Positions 46,090 to 57,053 of a stretch of DNA of 64,000 nt are shown one piece after another. Source of the stretch: Tetrastigma voinierianum (taxonomy: Eukaryota; Streptophyta; Magnoliopsida; Vitales; Vitaceae). Location of the stretch: positions 558,001 to 622,000 of the forward strand of contig JAEQBH010000893.1 of NCBI GenBank assembly GCA_016808115.1, given 5' to 3'. Each line of letters opens with the position of its first letter. The first letter of the stretch is position 1. Position numbers and translations under genes: made by a program. The notes below the pieces were generated by a model, which was given only the letters and a program-made list of their open reading frames with translations, made no database searches and was not told the DNA's origin.

Positions 46090-46990
46090 AAGGATCAAGG
46101 AGAATGATCTCCTCAACCCATGCAAGGGTTCTGGCCGGCTCTGATGCTGGTGGCCAAGTGTTGTATCGTTCTCAAATGACGGCCGTTGAATCAGCAATTG
46201 GCTTGCTGCTTGCGTTGTCGGGCAAGACCAATTCTTCTTTATCCCCAGCTGATCACTCCTCAGACATCATTGCACTTTGTGTACCCGCACACCGATCAAT
46301 TGAAACAACCTCATCGCTATATGATTTTCAGCTTCTAACAAATTCGATTGTTGTTCAAATGGAAGATGTCTAAATCCAAAGTCATGTTACCAAAGGTGTC
46401 GTACACTCCATCTCGCACTTATTATTGCATCGATGGGCGAAATGGTCTTCCTAAGATAATTGGTACATGATTAGGTTCAATAGGAATTGGCTCAAGTCAA
46501 GCACTACAAACCACCGGGTAGTAGAATTTGTCTATTTTCACAAGGACATCCCCTCAACTATCCCCTTTCTGGGATCTTCACCGATCTATCTACCAATGAT
46601 AGTGATGTTGGTAGGTTCAAGTTCACTCAAACCTAATCGCTATATACCGAATATGGCATTAGGTTCACACTCGGGGCTCCTAAACTCAAGCAATGACTTC
46701 TCTATGCAATTCCCACCAATATTGATCGAAATTGTGGGAGCATCCGGATCTCAGATTTAACAGATATTTGCTGATCACGGCACCGATATGTTCAAGTGAG
46801 AAATGCTTTCTTCTCAATGCCTAATCCTTCTGATTGTAAAGATCTTTCAAAATTTTGCATAAGGTGGACTTGTTTGATTAAAGGTCTAGTAAAGGTATGT
46901 TAACCTTCACTTGCCTTAAGAATTCTAAAATGCCTGTCATTGAAGTCGCTTTTTCTTTCCTCTAAGTGCTTGTGGAAAAGGAGGTGGTAT
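46090..46990 (-). pseudogene. Athila-2 protease domain and leader
   Basis: Minus strand, with frame changes. Leader: a FRQVKVNIPLLDL-like stretch, PPYAKF and KDLYNQKD. Protease (46770-46480): a damaged PGSPTISINIGG, then LLELGASVNLMP-type active-site region (the usual D is read as E), YSVYKRLGL and KGIVE. Then VDKFYYPV and, after 46450, PIILGRPF and a DLDIFHL-like end. After about 46100 similarity ends and the CCT run begins. In relatives this enzyme matures Gag-Pol. Confidence 0.7.
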
Positions 46991-48463
46991 GCTGCATTTC
47001 ATTGAATCCTCTTCTAGGAAATATGCCTGCACTACAATTCTTTCTCCCCGCCCGGTTTCTTCAACAAAGCTTTGCATAGGTTGATCAACCCTTTTCCACT
47101 TCTCGTGTGGTTATTACGGCCTTAACTTGTCCATTCCCGACTTGTTTGGATGATCCTACCTCATGAATTCCCTTAGGATTTGGAAGTGTTTCAGATGGAA
47201 ACCTCTCTTGCACTTTAGCAATTTGTTGATCTTGGTGATTGAATACTGTGAGGTTGTCACTTTCTGCTGAGATTGCTCTCAAGCCCATCTATTCTTTTGC
47301 TCATCAGATTCTCTACAAGATCAATTTTTCAGGCCAGCTTGCACATTAATTCCTTTTGTTCTTCAACAAAATTCGCCCACCACCTTACTCAAATTCAATA
47401 TGGCTTGTTCCATCGAGAAGAGGATGGTGGTTGTTGTGATTAGAGGGGGAACCAACCGAGGTTTGGCCCCGGGGTACATAAGTCGGGCTCGGGTTTCCAA
47501 GCAAGGCTGGTGGGTGATTCCTCCAATCGGGAATTGTGGCATTGCCATATGGGCATTGGATTGTTGTGGTTTTAACTGTCCTACAGTGTTTGCACATTCG
47601 ACATCAAATCCTTCACCGCAGGCCATAGGACACTGTCGTTGGGTACTGTGGATTGAAATTGGCAAGGATCGGACTGCAAGTAGATTTTCGCCACGCATGC
47701 ACCTCTCGAAATGCTTACTCAAGCTCCTCTACGCTCCTAGCTAGGTTGAAATCCTAGCTCTCATTTCTATTTCAGCAAAGGTATACATCCCACCCCTTTG
47801 GTTGACTGGTGGTCTCATCCTATCCAATTCTCTAGGGTTAAGCTCATCCCAACCCTTAGAAGTTTCAGCCACGTAATTTAAAAAATCCATGGCTTCATCA
47901 GGATGTTTACTTAGAAAGTCTCCTCCACACATGCTTTCAAGAGTCGCCATGGCAGGAGACATACCACCATAGAAGTGGTTCACCAACATCCAAGTGTCAA
48001 ACTCCATGATGTGGGGCATGCACCGATGGTTTCCATAAATCTTTCCTAACACTGCAAAATCTCTCTCACCATCATGAGCCGCAAAGTGTAGATTTGTCTT
48101 TTCAAATTATTGGTCTGCGGAGCAATCGAAGAACTTTTTCAAGAATTCAGCCTGCAGCTCAGCCCAACTTCTAATGGTTTTAGGCCTCAATGAGTTGAGC
48201 CATATCTTGGCCTTGTCCTTAAGAGTCAATGGAAATGCCTTTAGCTTCAGCAAATCCATGTCCATCATACCTTCCTTAAAGGTAGTAAAACCTCCTCAAA
48301 ATCCCCTTATATGAGTGTATGGATTTTCATTTTCCATACCATGGTATGTGGGAAGTAGGGGTACTAAATAGCCCTGCACTGCTACTTCTTCACAGAGAAT
48401 GATATGATGGCACTCAACTCGTGGAGGTGATGTGATCTCATGGTCTATATGCACTGGATTCAT
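46991..48463 (-). pseudogene. Athila-2 gag
   Basis: Start at 48463 (MNPVHIDHEITSPPRVE). In order: LLPTYHGMENENPYTHI, KAFPLTLKDKAKIWLNSL, SWAELQAEFLKKFF, then the open frame 48052-47741 with FYGGMSPAM, ESMCGGDFLSKHPDEAMDFL and ETSKGWDELN. The zinc-knuckle area is near 47650 (C-x3-C only), then YGNATIPDWRNHPP and the linker QIAKVQERFPSETLPNPKG (47288-47085). It is the best preserved gag in the window but carries at least three stops or frameshifts. Plus ORF 47400-47744 is a shadow. Confidence 0.8.
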
Positions 48464-48836
48464 AGTTCCACACTCATTGCTCGTATTGATCCATGGTATC
48501 GCCTTTGCGGTTAATCGACTTCACTAGCTAGGTCAAGTTGTGTACTTATCCTTTGCAATCTACCTGATGTGTCTCTATCCCACTGTCGCATACACAGTTG
48601 TTACACAATTATAGAGACAACAAAGAGCAACAACAAAGCTTGCAAAAAGATTAAAATTAACTAACAACAATAAACTCGACCGAATGAAAATCGAAATCAA
48701 ACAAAGGCAAGCACGCTAATTGCTAAAATCAAGGGGCCTCGCAATCGAAGTTGCAAAAGAGTAGTGTGTTGTTACCTTCACTCTGTGATGTGGATCACAA
48801 GTACTCTTCAACTTACTTCATTTGTAGTTTGGCACT

Positions 48837-48854
48837 ATCCCAAGAACGGCGCCA
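48837..48854 (-). other. Primer-binding site of Athila-2 (Asp-tRNA type)
   Basis: The minus strand reads TGGCGCCGTTCTTGGGAT, 2 nt inside the LTR at 48857. The first ten bases equal the standard Athila/Tat PBS TGGCGCCGTT. Confidence 0.85.
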
Positions 48855-48856
48855 TT

Positions 48857-50620
48857 TGGATTCGTACACAAGAGTCGAGCTAAAATCAACAAAATTTATA
48901 TACACCTGTTTCCCTACTACCGCGTAGTCAAGCTACTGCAGTATAGTGGCTCCAGATCGAACATCGGGATGGGCTTTCATCCTAAAAATGGCTTGCATCG
49001 CTGCATGAATGCAAGGCTTTCTATTTGGACTTTGGAATCAGGTTTCAAAACAAGGGGGGAATGAAGTTGAAAACTGAGAAACTGTAAAAAAAAAAAACTC
49101 GAAATTGTGTGTGCTGCAAAAGTTAACTTTGAAGATTTAGGTCACTAACTTGGCGTTAGGGAAAACAAGTGTCCCTGGTTTTATCCTCGCTGCTATGATA
49201 CAACCTATAGTCCATGGTATAACCGGATCTATATTTAACTAGCAAACCTCACCCATGAAACATCTCCTATTTGAGTCAATACAGGTAGCATGCAATAATG
49301 GCCCCTTTTTAAAACCCTAACATTAAATTATCATTTCAGAGGCTCGTAAAGACCATCTAAAGAACAACAGTGCATCTCTCACCCGAGCACTGCATCCTAA
49401 AGCATGGAGAGAGTCACAAAATAATAACAAGAACGTTATTTAACCCTAATTTGAAGAAAACTAACATGTAAATATTATCTCGCAGGCTCAGAAGACCATC
49501 TAAAGAACAACAGTGCATCTCTCACCCGGAAAGAATCGATCCTAAAGTATTGAGAGACACAACCAATAACATCTCATGTTATGCAACTATGTTTTTGAGA
49601 ATATGGGCCATAAATACACTACCCGTAGCTTTTAGTACAAAGGACAACATGCATATGCCCCACCACTCAAGCTAGCTTCCTCTTCAAAGAAGATTTGTTC
49701 AAGCATCTCTTGAGTTGTCATCCTCAAGAGGTGTTTCTAAGTAGCGAGAAAGGGAGAGAAAGAAGCATGTATATAGAAAAGAAATAAAAGCAAACTCTAA
49801 AATAAAAGACTTTATTTACAAAAAATAAAACTTACAAAAATCCTTTTCCACATTGTTCACCAATTGTTCATACTTTCTTACAAACAAGAGGGGTTTAGGC
49901 CTCCTCAAGGCATGAAAATACCAAAAACCTACTCAACCCGGCTAAGTTAAAGGATAATAGAGTAATACACTGCCTGAGCCTGGCTTGCATTAATTACAAA
50001 ACATGACGAGGCATCAATTTTCGCTAGAGGTGAGGAATTTCGCTAACTAGCGAAATCACAGGCCTAGCGAAAATGGAAAATTTCGCATACGTATAATTTC
50101 GCTAGCTAGCGAAATTTCGCTAAGCTAGCGAAAATGTTGTGAGTAGCGAAATCAGGTTTTTTCGCTAAAAATGGTGCCTAGCGAAACTGAGGTGGTCTAG
50201 CGAAATTTGGTGTTTTCGCTAAGGTTGCGAAATTTTCGCTAAGGTTGCGAAATTTTCGCAATCCTAGCGAAAATTTTCGCAAGCTTAGCGAAAATTCCTG
50301 CATCGTTGATCCTTCACTGCTTTTCATCCCGCTCTTCAATCGTGATCGAATTTTCTTACTACTTTGTTTTCTTGTTAATTCGGGCCGGTTGATGGTCGAG
50401 ACTTGAATTCCAACTCAGATTCATCATTTGACTCGAGATTGAACTCCAAAAGTGCAATAAAGCTCGCAGAAATGCCCAAAATACCCTCTAAATGGCATAA
50501 GGCGTTACTCAAGAAGACTAGAAATACTTAATCGGTATAACGACATGATTAATGCGCAAAGCACTCAAAAACCTATCTAATATAGGGTTCAAAATTGCAC
50601 TTTTTTGGGCACTCCAATCA
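48857..50620 (-). repeat. Athila-2 5' LTR
   Basis: 1764 bp, homologous to 40533-42315. Its TTCGCTAG cluster (50028-50300) is better preserved, with TTCGCTAGCTAGCGAA near 50099-50114 and TAGCGAAA half-sites that are mutated in the other LTR. Differences between the two LTRs are mainly 1-6 base indels. Confidence 0.9.
50028..50300. repeat. TTCGCTAG/CTAGCGAA palindrome cluster (Athila-2 5' LTR)
   Basis: More than a dozen TTCGC or GCGAA half-sites in about 270 bp, including one perfect 16-bp palindrome, with TTTTCGCAAGCTTAGCGAAA close to a second. Confidence 0.9.
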
Positions 50621-50789
50621 CTTTTAAGCCCCTTGGTCAAATTACACTTTGGTCTCCATAACTTGTAAAATTTCCGGGTCTCTCGTTTCCATGTTTCGCA
50701 TTTAACTCACGAAACATTCAAATTACGCTTACAAAATACCCTAAACATGTCCAAAACTGCTAGGGTATATTTTGGGGTGTTACAGAGCT

Positions 50790-52400
50790 AACATAGCTCC
50801 ATCATCTGATAGTCTCCATTCACTATGTTGAAGTGACATTATTGCCATTGTCTTTCGGCTTAAAGCATTGGCTACTACATTAGCCTTTCCGGGGTGGTAA
50901 TCTATGATGCAGTCATAATCCTTGAATAGCTCTAACCACCTCCGCTGTCTCAAATTTAACTCTTTCTACATTAGCAAGTACTTGAGACTCTTATGATCGG
51001 TGTAAATTCTACACTTTTCCCCGTACAAGTAGTGTTGCCATATTTTCAAAGCAAACACTACCGCAGCTAATTCTAGGTCATGAGTGGGATAATTCTGTTC
51101 ATGTGGCTTCAGCCCCATGCAGGCGCATAAGCCACCGCTTTCCCGTGCTTGCATTAACACGCATCTGACCCGATACGAGCATCACTATCTGAGGTATACT
51201 CTTTTTCGAAAGTAAAGGCGTGTAGCCAATCTTGGTGCCGGCTTGGCATCCACTTTCAATTGTTCAAAACCATTATGACATTTGTCTGTCCACTCAAACT
51301 TTATTCCTTTCCTAAAAGTAACGGTAGTGGAAGAAGCTATAAACCAAAAGCCTCTCACAAATCTTCTATAACCTTTTGCTAAGCCCTAAAAACTTCTCTC
51401 GGTTACATTTCGAGGTGGTTTCTAGTCAAATGACCTCGATCTTTGTAGAATTCGACTCTTATGCCCTTAGCAGACACAATGGCCTAGGAATGAAACTTCC
51501 TTTAACAAAAATCACATTTCTTGTGAAGCTTAGCATATAACTCTTTTCTCTTAACTTCTATAGGACTATTTTAGGATGTTATTTCATGTTCTTGTGCATC
51601 CTTAAGAATACACCTGGATTAATCATCGATAAAGACCTCTGTGATCCATAGAGGTCGAAATACCCTTATTCATTAAATCCATGAATCTTCTTAGGTGCGT
51701 GGTGTAGCAAATGGCATTACCAAGAACTCATAATGGCCATATCGGGTTCTAAATACAAACCCTTTCTATGGATAAGTCACCTCCTCAGAGGGAATGCAGT
51801 AACTCTTCGGGAATGCATGCGGAAATTCCCTTACTCTTTGGGATCTTTTCAACTGACCGACCTCTCTTGGAGTCGAGTATCCAAAGACTAAAATGCCTCA
51901 TATCATTTTCTTATAAATCTCCTGCATATATGGCACGAGATCACACATTGGACGATGCAATGGATCTAATGCTGCATGTATTATCACCTCGGGTGATCGA
52001 GGGCATCTTAACAGCTGTGTCTTTTGTCCCTGATCTAGTATGGCTGGTGTTTGGTCAATGATGTTTCTGAGTCGAGTCAAACTCTCGGAATGGTAAGGTT
52101 ATCAAATCAGCGAGAAACTCTCTTGCTTGTATAACAATGGGGCAATTTCTATATACGCTATCCACACTAATGTTGTGCCCCAACAGACTAGTCACATGCA
52201 TGTCATATCTAATTTCTCCATCACTGGCACTTTGTTAAATACATGCTCCATGCACACATATGAAGACCAGATAAATCCGAGATCCAATCTGTGCATGCAT
52301 CTCAATATCATATAAAGAAAATGTACCAGCTATAACCTCGAGGAGCATCTATTAATCCTCACGAGCCCTTAGCATATACTCGATAATGGCGATCTTTCTG
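50790..52400 (-). pseudogene. GypD RT / RNase H
   Basis: Minus strand. The open frame 51160-50966 reads GLKPHEQNYPTHDLELAAV and IYTDHKSLKYLLM, the RNase H core with DHKSLKYL. Upstream (51780-51500), with frameshifts, EPDMAIMSS, KIHGFNE, then REKSYMLSFT and VIFVKGSFI follow RT palm/thumb order. The protease and first RT blocks (51900-52400) are too damaged to place exactly. Pol resumes at 36559 after the solo LTR. Confidence 0.75.
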
Positions 52401-53540
52401 TAGGCGTAGGACCGATCCTTGTCTGAAACTATACCTCAAAGATCTTCTTTCTTGAGGCAGACTGTGACTACCTTGATCACGAGTCGAAGGTGGTGCCGCA
52501 GATCTTCCTTTGCCACTTCCTTGTTGACTTCTATTATCCCCTAACTCTCGAGGACAATTTGCCATAAAATGTTCAGTGCTTCCACATCTGAAGCACCCTC
52601 CTGTCAATAACCTACAAACACCCGGATGTCGATATGTGTAGGCGCACTCACGGGTTTCTCCTGTCAAGCGAAGTATACCTTTACTTTGAATCTTTATACT
52701 TCCTTGTCTTCTACCTCTTGTGATCGAACCATCTTGACCGGCTTGAACATACAGCTGCACACGAGAGAAGAGGAGGAGGCTCCTTTTGAGAACTTCTTCT
52801 TTTGAGACTTTTCTTTTAAATGGTTTCTAGTCTCTCCCACTTTCATTGCGGCTTGGACAGATTGATAAAAGTTCACTGTTGGAGAAGTCACGCTATTACT
52901 AGTACTTCTTGATGGAATCATGTAGTCCGTCTTCAAATTGCCTACCGCAGAAATGCCTCGTGGGAGCCACAGCAAATTGCATATTCTTTGAGCAATTTGA
53001 ACTCTTTCTCATACTCGACCCTGAGATAAGTTCCTTTGCCTTCATATTCGACCCCATTTCCACTCGGACTCTCTATACATATCTGTAACATACTTTGCCA
53101 TCTGAACTCTTTGAATGAAAATTCCATGTCATGGGATGTGGAATCCTGGACTTTTGAGCACCGGTTTCCTTTCAATCATATGCCTCACCTGAAGTAATGA
53201 GGCGCATGATGCTCTCTGATTGGGAGGGCATCTAACTTCTTCTAATACCGTTCTAGCTTTTCTAACCAGAATTCGGCTTTCTCGACTCTTTTCATGCTCG
53301 ACCGTAGATTCCTCTTCTCCATGTCTTCTTGTGTCTGTTAGACTTTAGGGGCCAGTCAATCCATCCAATACCCGAGCCATGTCTTACGATATTCTCAACA
53401 AGGCTTCCGTGGGCTCATTAGGTACATTACTTTCTGAAGGCTCCGAAGCTGATAACTCTTGTTCCCTTGGGTTAACACTCTCAACAGCTTCTTCAGTTGG
53501 ATTTGGAGGACGATCCATCTATACAAAACACAAGGACATC
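52401..53540 (-). pseudogene. GypD gag
   Basis: Minus strand. The N-terminal region near 53400 matches GypA gag (NVPNEPTEALL-type). VEYEKEFKLLKEYA lies near 53000. A QSVQAAMKVGETR region follows, and the frame 52760-52359 contains CFRCGSTEHFMANC, an intact C-x2-C-x4-H-x4-C zinc knuckle (RNA-binding nucleocapsid). Three overlapping frames must be combined, so it is broken. Confidence 0.8.
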
Positions 53541-53633
53541 CACATCAGGCCAACACATTACTAAACACATACTTTTCTATCATATACTCTATGCAGAGTA
53601 GCCTAAACCTAGACTTTCGAAGCGCTAAACCTA

Positions 53634-53646
53634 GGCTGCGATGCCA
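53634..53646 (-). other. Primer-binding site of GypD
   Basis: The minus strand reads TGGCATCGCAGCC, 10 of 13 bases matching the iMet PBS TGGTATCAGAGCC, 7 nt from the LTR end. Confidence 0.65.
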
Positions 53647-53653
53647 CTTTACT

Positions 53654-56196
53654 TGCAAGCCCTTCTTTCTCCGATCCGCCCGATTGGGCGGTCCAACCAA
53701 CCGGATGCCTGAGATACCGACTAACATGTGACACTCCCAACCTGGCACCCGGTGTCAAGCGTGTGTGTCATTTTTTTTTTAGCCTTATAAACTCTAAGCT
53801 TGTTCATTCGTATAATGTTAAATATACTTGCAGACTTGCACATAGTTTTCGTGCAACGACATAAATATATACAAGCTCCATATATGGAAGTGTTCAACAT
53901 TTACTATATTTACATTGTTTACAAAATAAACAAAATGTCATATACAAAATGTATCAAAAGGTATTCTAGTTGGCACCTAAATGCATGCGTGGCCTGGATC
54001 GTCGATGGATCAGTCCCGTCCCCGGTTTCCTCTTCTGTACCTACACGGATGAAAACACCCATGCTAAGCTTTACGCTTAGTGGGAATTAATACATATGGA
54101 TGACCTCTACTAAGGGTCACCACACTTCTATACAAATGCATATACTTATCATTTCTCATATATATACTTTTTTCATAACATGTTTCATTTATCATATTTC
54201 ATATATTTTTCATGTCATCTGCATTCTTACTTCTTGTTCTCAGAATCGTATGACTATCATCGCATAGCATGCTTCTCATATCATGTCATATATTCTATAC
54301 ATTTCATTTGCATATATACTTGTCATTTTCTTTTAGGTTTCATGTCCGCAAATAATGAACCCAGATACGGTGAAATAACTATATGTACCTGGCTGTGTTA
54401 TCACTATACGAGACAAACATCTCTATCCGTATATACCCGAAGGTATCATCACTATACAAGACAGTGACCTATGCCATGTAATATGTGACCCAAATCCGTA
54501 CGTATATATACCTGGAAGGTAACACCGCACGAGACAAGACCTATGCCGTGTAATGATCCAAATGGGATCTATGTCATCGACCCAAATCGGGGCCTCAATA
54601 TCTCGTAAACCGTATAACAGAAGAATCGTGTCCCTATAGGCATGCCTATATATCCCTCTACCAGGTTCTAAGTAGACAGTCCGTGTGTATTTTATGTTTG
54701 GTACATATCTCACATTCCTGAATAACTATAGTCATCCGATAATCATATGTGATATGTATACTCATTTATTCGAATCTTTGCATTTTTCATATCTCATTAT
54801 ATGCATGAGTAACTATGGTTACCAACAAGTCCTACTATTTTTCGTGATTTCTGGACATATATGATTTCCAATTTTTATCAATCTATATATGGATGGATTC
54901 TTGACTCAATGAGCTTTCCATAGAGTCCAAGAACACCCGAATCAGAATTCGGACGAAGAAGTTATGACCTTCCGAAGTTTGAGGTCTCACATGAACAACC
55001 AGCCTTACCAGGCTAGCTCTACCCAACTAGTCTTGCCCGATTGCCCATTTCCGGCCGTCTCCAGTACCCAATGCTGTCTACAAGAATATGGCTGCAATCT
55101 TGACTCCATGGGCTTTCCGTGTAGTCCAAGAACACCCGACCTGAAAGTTCGATTTAAGAAGCAGGACTGCCGAGAGGTCATGTATGATCAGAAATGGATG
55201 GACCCAAATTAACCAACCCAACCAGACGGATCCAGCCTGATTCCGACACGCCGACCGACCCAATGAACTGACCGCTTGACCAACTCAGCTGATCGACCTC
55301 GCAGATCTGGATCTAGCCTGACCAACCCAATTTGAACCCCACCCCACGGACGGACCAACTGAATCCAACTCCAGGATCCGGACGACCAAATTCTGGACGG
55401 ATTCAAATGTGATTTTTCCAGACCGCCGTAAATGGACTGCAGAATCTCACTACAGAGGTCCGAATTGAGAATTCAAAAGCCTAACATCAACTACACTGAT
55501 GTGGCTACAATTTACCTGAAGGATTCACTACCAGATTCCCTTTCTTTCTTATCCAAAAACCAGTCCTAAGACCCGGCTAACGCATAGGATCAAGATAGGG
55601 TAGCTTACCTTAGTTCAAAATGCGACCAAACATTTCCCAAAAAATGTATATATAGAAGTCTTAGAGTTCTTCTCAACTCAACCCTAACAAGAAATGAGTT
55701 TGGGAGTTTCCAAACCCAACCCATACACAAAATCGAGGGTTCCAAAACATGGATCCATACTTTCTATACCAAAACTAGACAATTCCATACTCAAATTCCA
55801 TACCTGTAATCTTCCTTTTCCCTTCTTTCTTCTCTTCTCTTCTTTTTCTTCCTCTCATTTCCTTTTTTTCTTTTCTTCTCCAAAGACCAAATGAGATATT
55901 TCTTTGATCTTATCTAGATTTGATCTTATCCTTCTTTTCGGAAGTTAAAGCCAAGGCTCGCTTTACTCATTTTTACCTTTAGGTCCCTCTATTTCTCTAT
56001 TCTACTTCTAACTTATGCATATTCCTTACTGGGCATATGACATTATTAAATTATGACCCTTGACTTTTGTATTAATTCCGGTTTCTTGCTTATATTATTT
56101 TTATCCTTAATTTTATTTCCGGAAAAAATATACTTTTGATTTTATTATACCCTAAACATGTTATAAAATTGTTATGACATAATTTGGGGTGTTACA
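53654..56196 (-). repeat. GypD 5' LTR
   Basis: About 2.54 kb; ends GGGTGTTACA at 56196 on plus (sense start TGTAACACCCC). Contents match 34308-36497: 'tgtgacactcccaacctggc' near 53729, hairpin ATACC-CGAA-GGTAT at 54434-54446, variable GACC-rich core 55010-55440, 'tttgggagtttccaaaccc' and the CT-rich tract at 55815-55880. The outer 300 bp, missing in the other LTR, is present here. Confidence 0.85.
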
Positions 56197-57053
56197 CCTA
56201 CAAATAGGGGTGAACCATCAACATGCGCATTAAATGTGTAGGTAGAACATCATGCACCGCAGACATATTGGGAAATGTGCACTACCCACGAGCTTTGTGA
56301 CCAAACACGCTTCACCTTTTGGCGCGTTCGATGTATGCATTAATTTTCCAATCCTCTCAGCTTTCCACGCTCAAGGTTTAAAACACAGTATTTTCCCTAA
56401 TTGAAAAAACACAAAATTCCAGCTGAGGAAAAGGGGGCATTGTGGGTACCATGGTCTTTAAACCCATTGCCTAAACTCTTTAGCACCTTCTCTATATTCA
56501 AACCCTATATAAGCTCAAGACACGTAAACTCGTAACACTTAGAAAAAATGAATTTAAAATTGTAGTATCTTCCAAAACATTTCGATAAAGAGAAAAGAAA
56601 TTGCAACAGGTGAAAGACTTTGTGAAATAGTAAAAGAGGCAGCATTCGGAGCCTAACCCCTATAAATAGGGGTGAACCATCAACATGCGCATTAAATGTG
56701 CCGTTATAACATCATGCGCCGCAAACATATTGGGAAATGTGCACTACCCAGGCGCTTTGCGACCAAAAACACTTCACCTTCAAGTGCGTTTGATGTACGC
56801 ATTAATTTTCCAATCCTCTCAACTTTCCCCACTCAAGGTTTAGAACACAGTATTTTCCCCAACTGAAAAAGCACAAAATTCCAATCGAGGAAAAGGGGGG
56901 CATTGTGGGTACCATGGTCGTTAAACCCATTGCCTAAACTCTTTGGCACCTTCTCTATATTCAAACCATATGTAAGCTCAATACACGTAAACTCGTAACA
57001 CTTAGAAAAAATGAATTTAAAATTGTAGTATCTTCCAAAACATTTCGATAAAG
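56197..57053 (+). repeat. 463-bp tandem duplication across the Tat/CNL junction
   Basis: 56202-56588 and 56666-57053 are near-identical; the preceding 65 bp (56591-56655) matches 34233-34300 on the other side of GypD. The original order was therefore unit-unit, each unit being Tat antisense-promoter sequence, a polypurine-like tract (56425-56437 and 56887-56900) and about 120 bp of the CNL LRR start. GypD later landed in the first unit. The unit junction shows only 'aag' microhomology (56588-56590). Confidence 0.85.

Larger units (their letters stand above)
40533..50620 (-). mobile_element. Athila-2: Athila-like element lacking RT and integrase (TSD CTTTT)
   Basis: 10,088 bp. LTRs 40533-42315 and 48857-50620, with inverted termini TGATTxGTGCC / GGGCACTxxAATCA. 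CTTTT flanks both ends (40528-40532 and 50621-50625). A PBS of Asp-tRNA type lies 2 nt inside the right LTR and a polypurine tract next to the left LTR, so the element is minus. Gag and protease are recognisable; RT, RNase H and integrase are absent, replaced by a trinucleotide tract and 2 kb of GC-rich sequence. A non-autonomous or internally deleted derivative. Confidence 0.9.
36560..50784 (-). mobile_element. 4.1-kb solo LTR (TSD GAGCT), split by Athila-2
   Basis: The LTR proper is 36560-40532 plus 50626-50784 (about 4.13 kb). Plus-strand ends are TGTCACGCCCCGATTCC and GGGGTGTTACA, so the sense strand is minus (TGTAACACCCC start). GAGCT flanks it at 36555-36559 and 50785-50789, and removal restores GypD pol. 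It contains AT-rich sequence, a long run of degenerate GTACC/GGTAC hairpin words (37300-38500), a regular hairpin array (38510-38905), a conserved 'agttatg' region and a terminal CT-rich block. No coding. Confidence 0.85.
34308..56196 (-). mobile_element. GypD: Ty3/gypsy element nested in Tat (TSD CCTAC)
   Basis: Minus orientation: 5' LTR 53654-56196, iMet-type PBS 53634-53646, gag, RT/RNase H, then a truncated pol joined directly to a 3' LTR (34308-36497) that lacks its outer few hundred bases. Target duplication CCTAC occurs at 34303-34307 and 56197-56201. Integrase and the polypurine tract are deleted. Pol is split by a solo LTR (36560-50784), itself split by Athila-2. Same broad family as GypA by gag, pol and LTR ends. 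Confidence 0.85.

Noticed and set aside
45933..46373. 146-residue plus-strand ORF with poly-Leu stretch, and its poly-Gly antisense
   Set aside because: Produced by the CCT microsatellite joined to antisense protease sequence; no domain.
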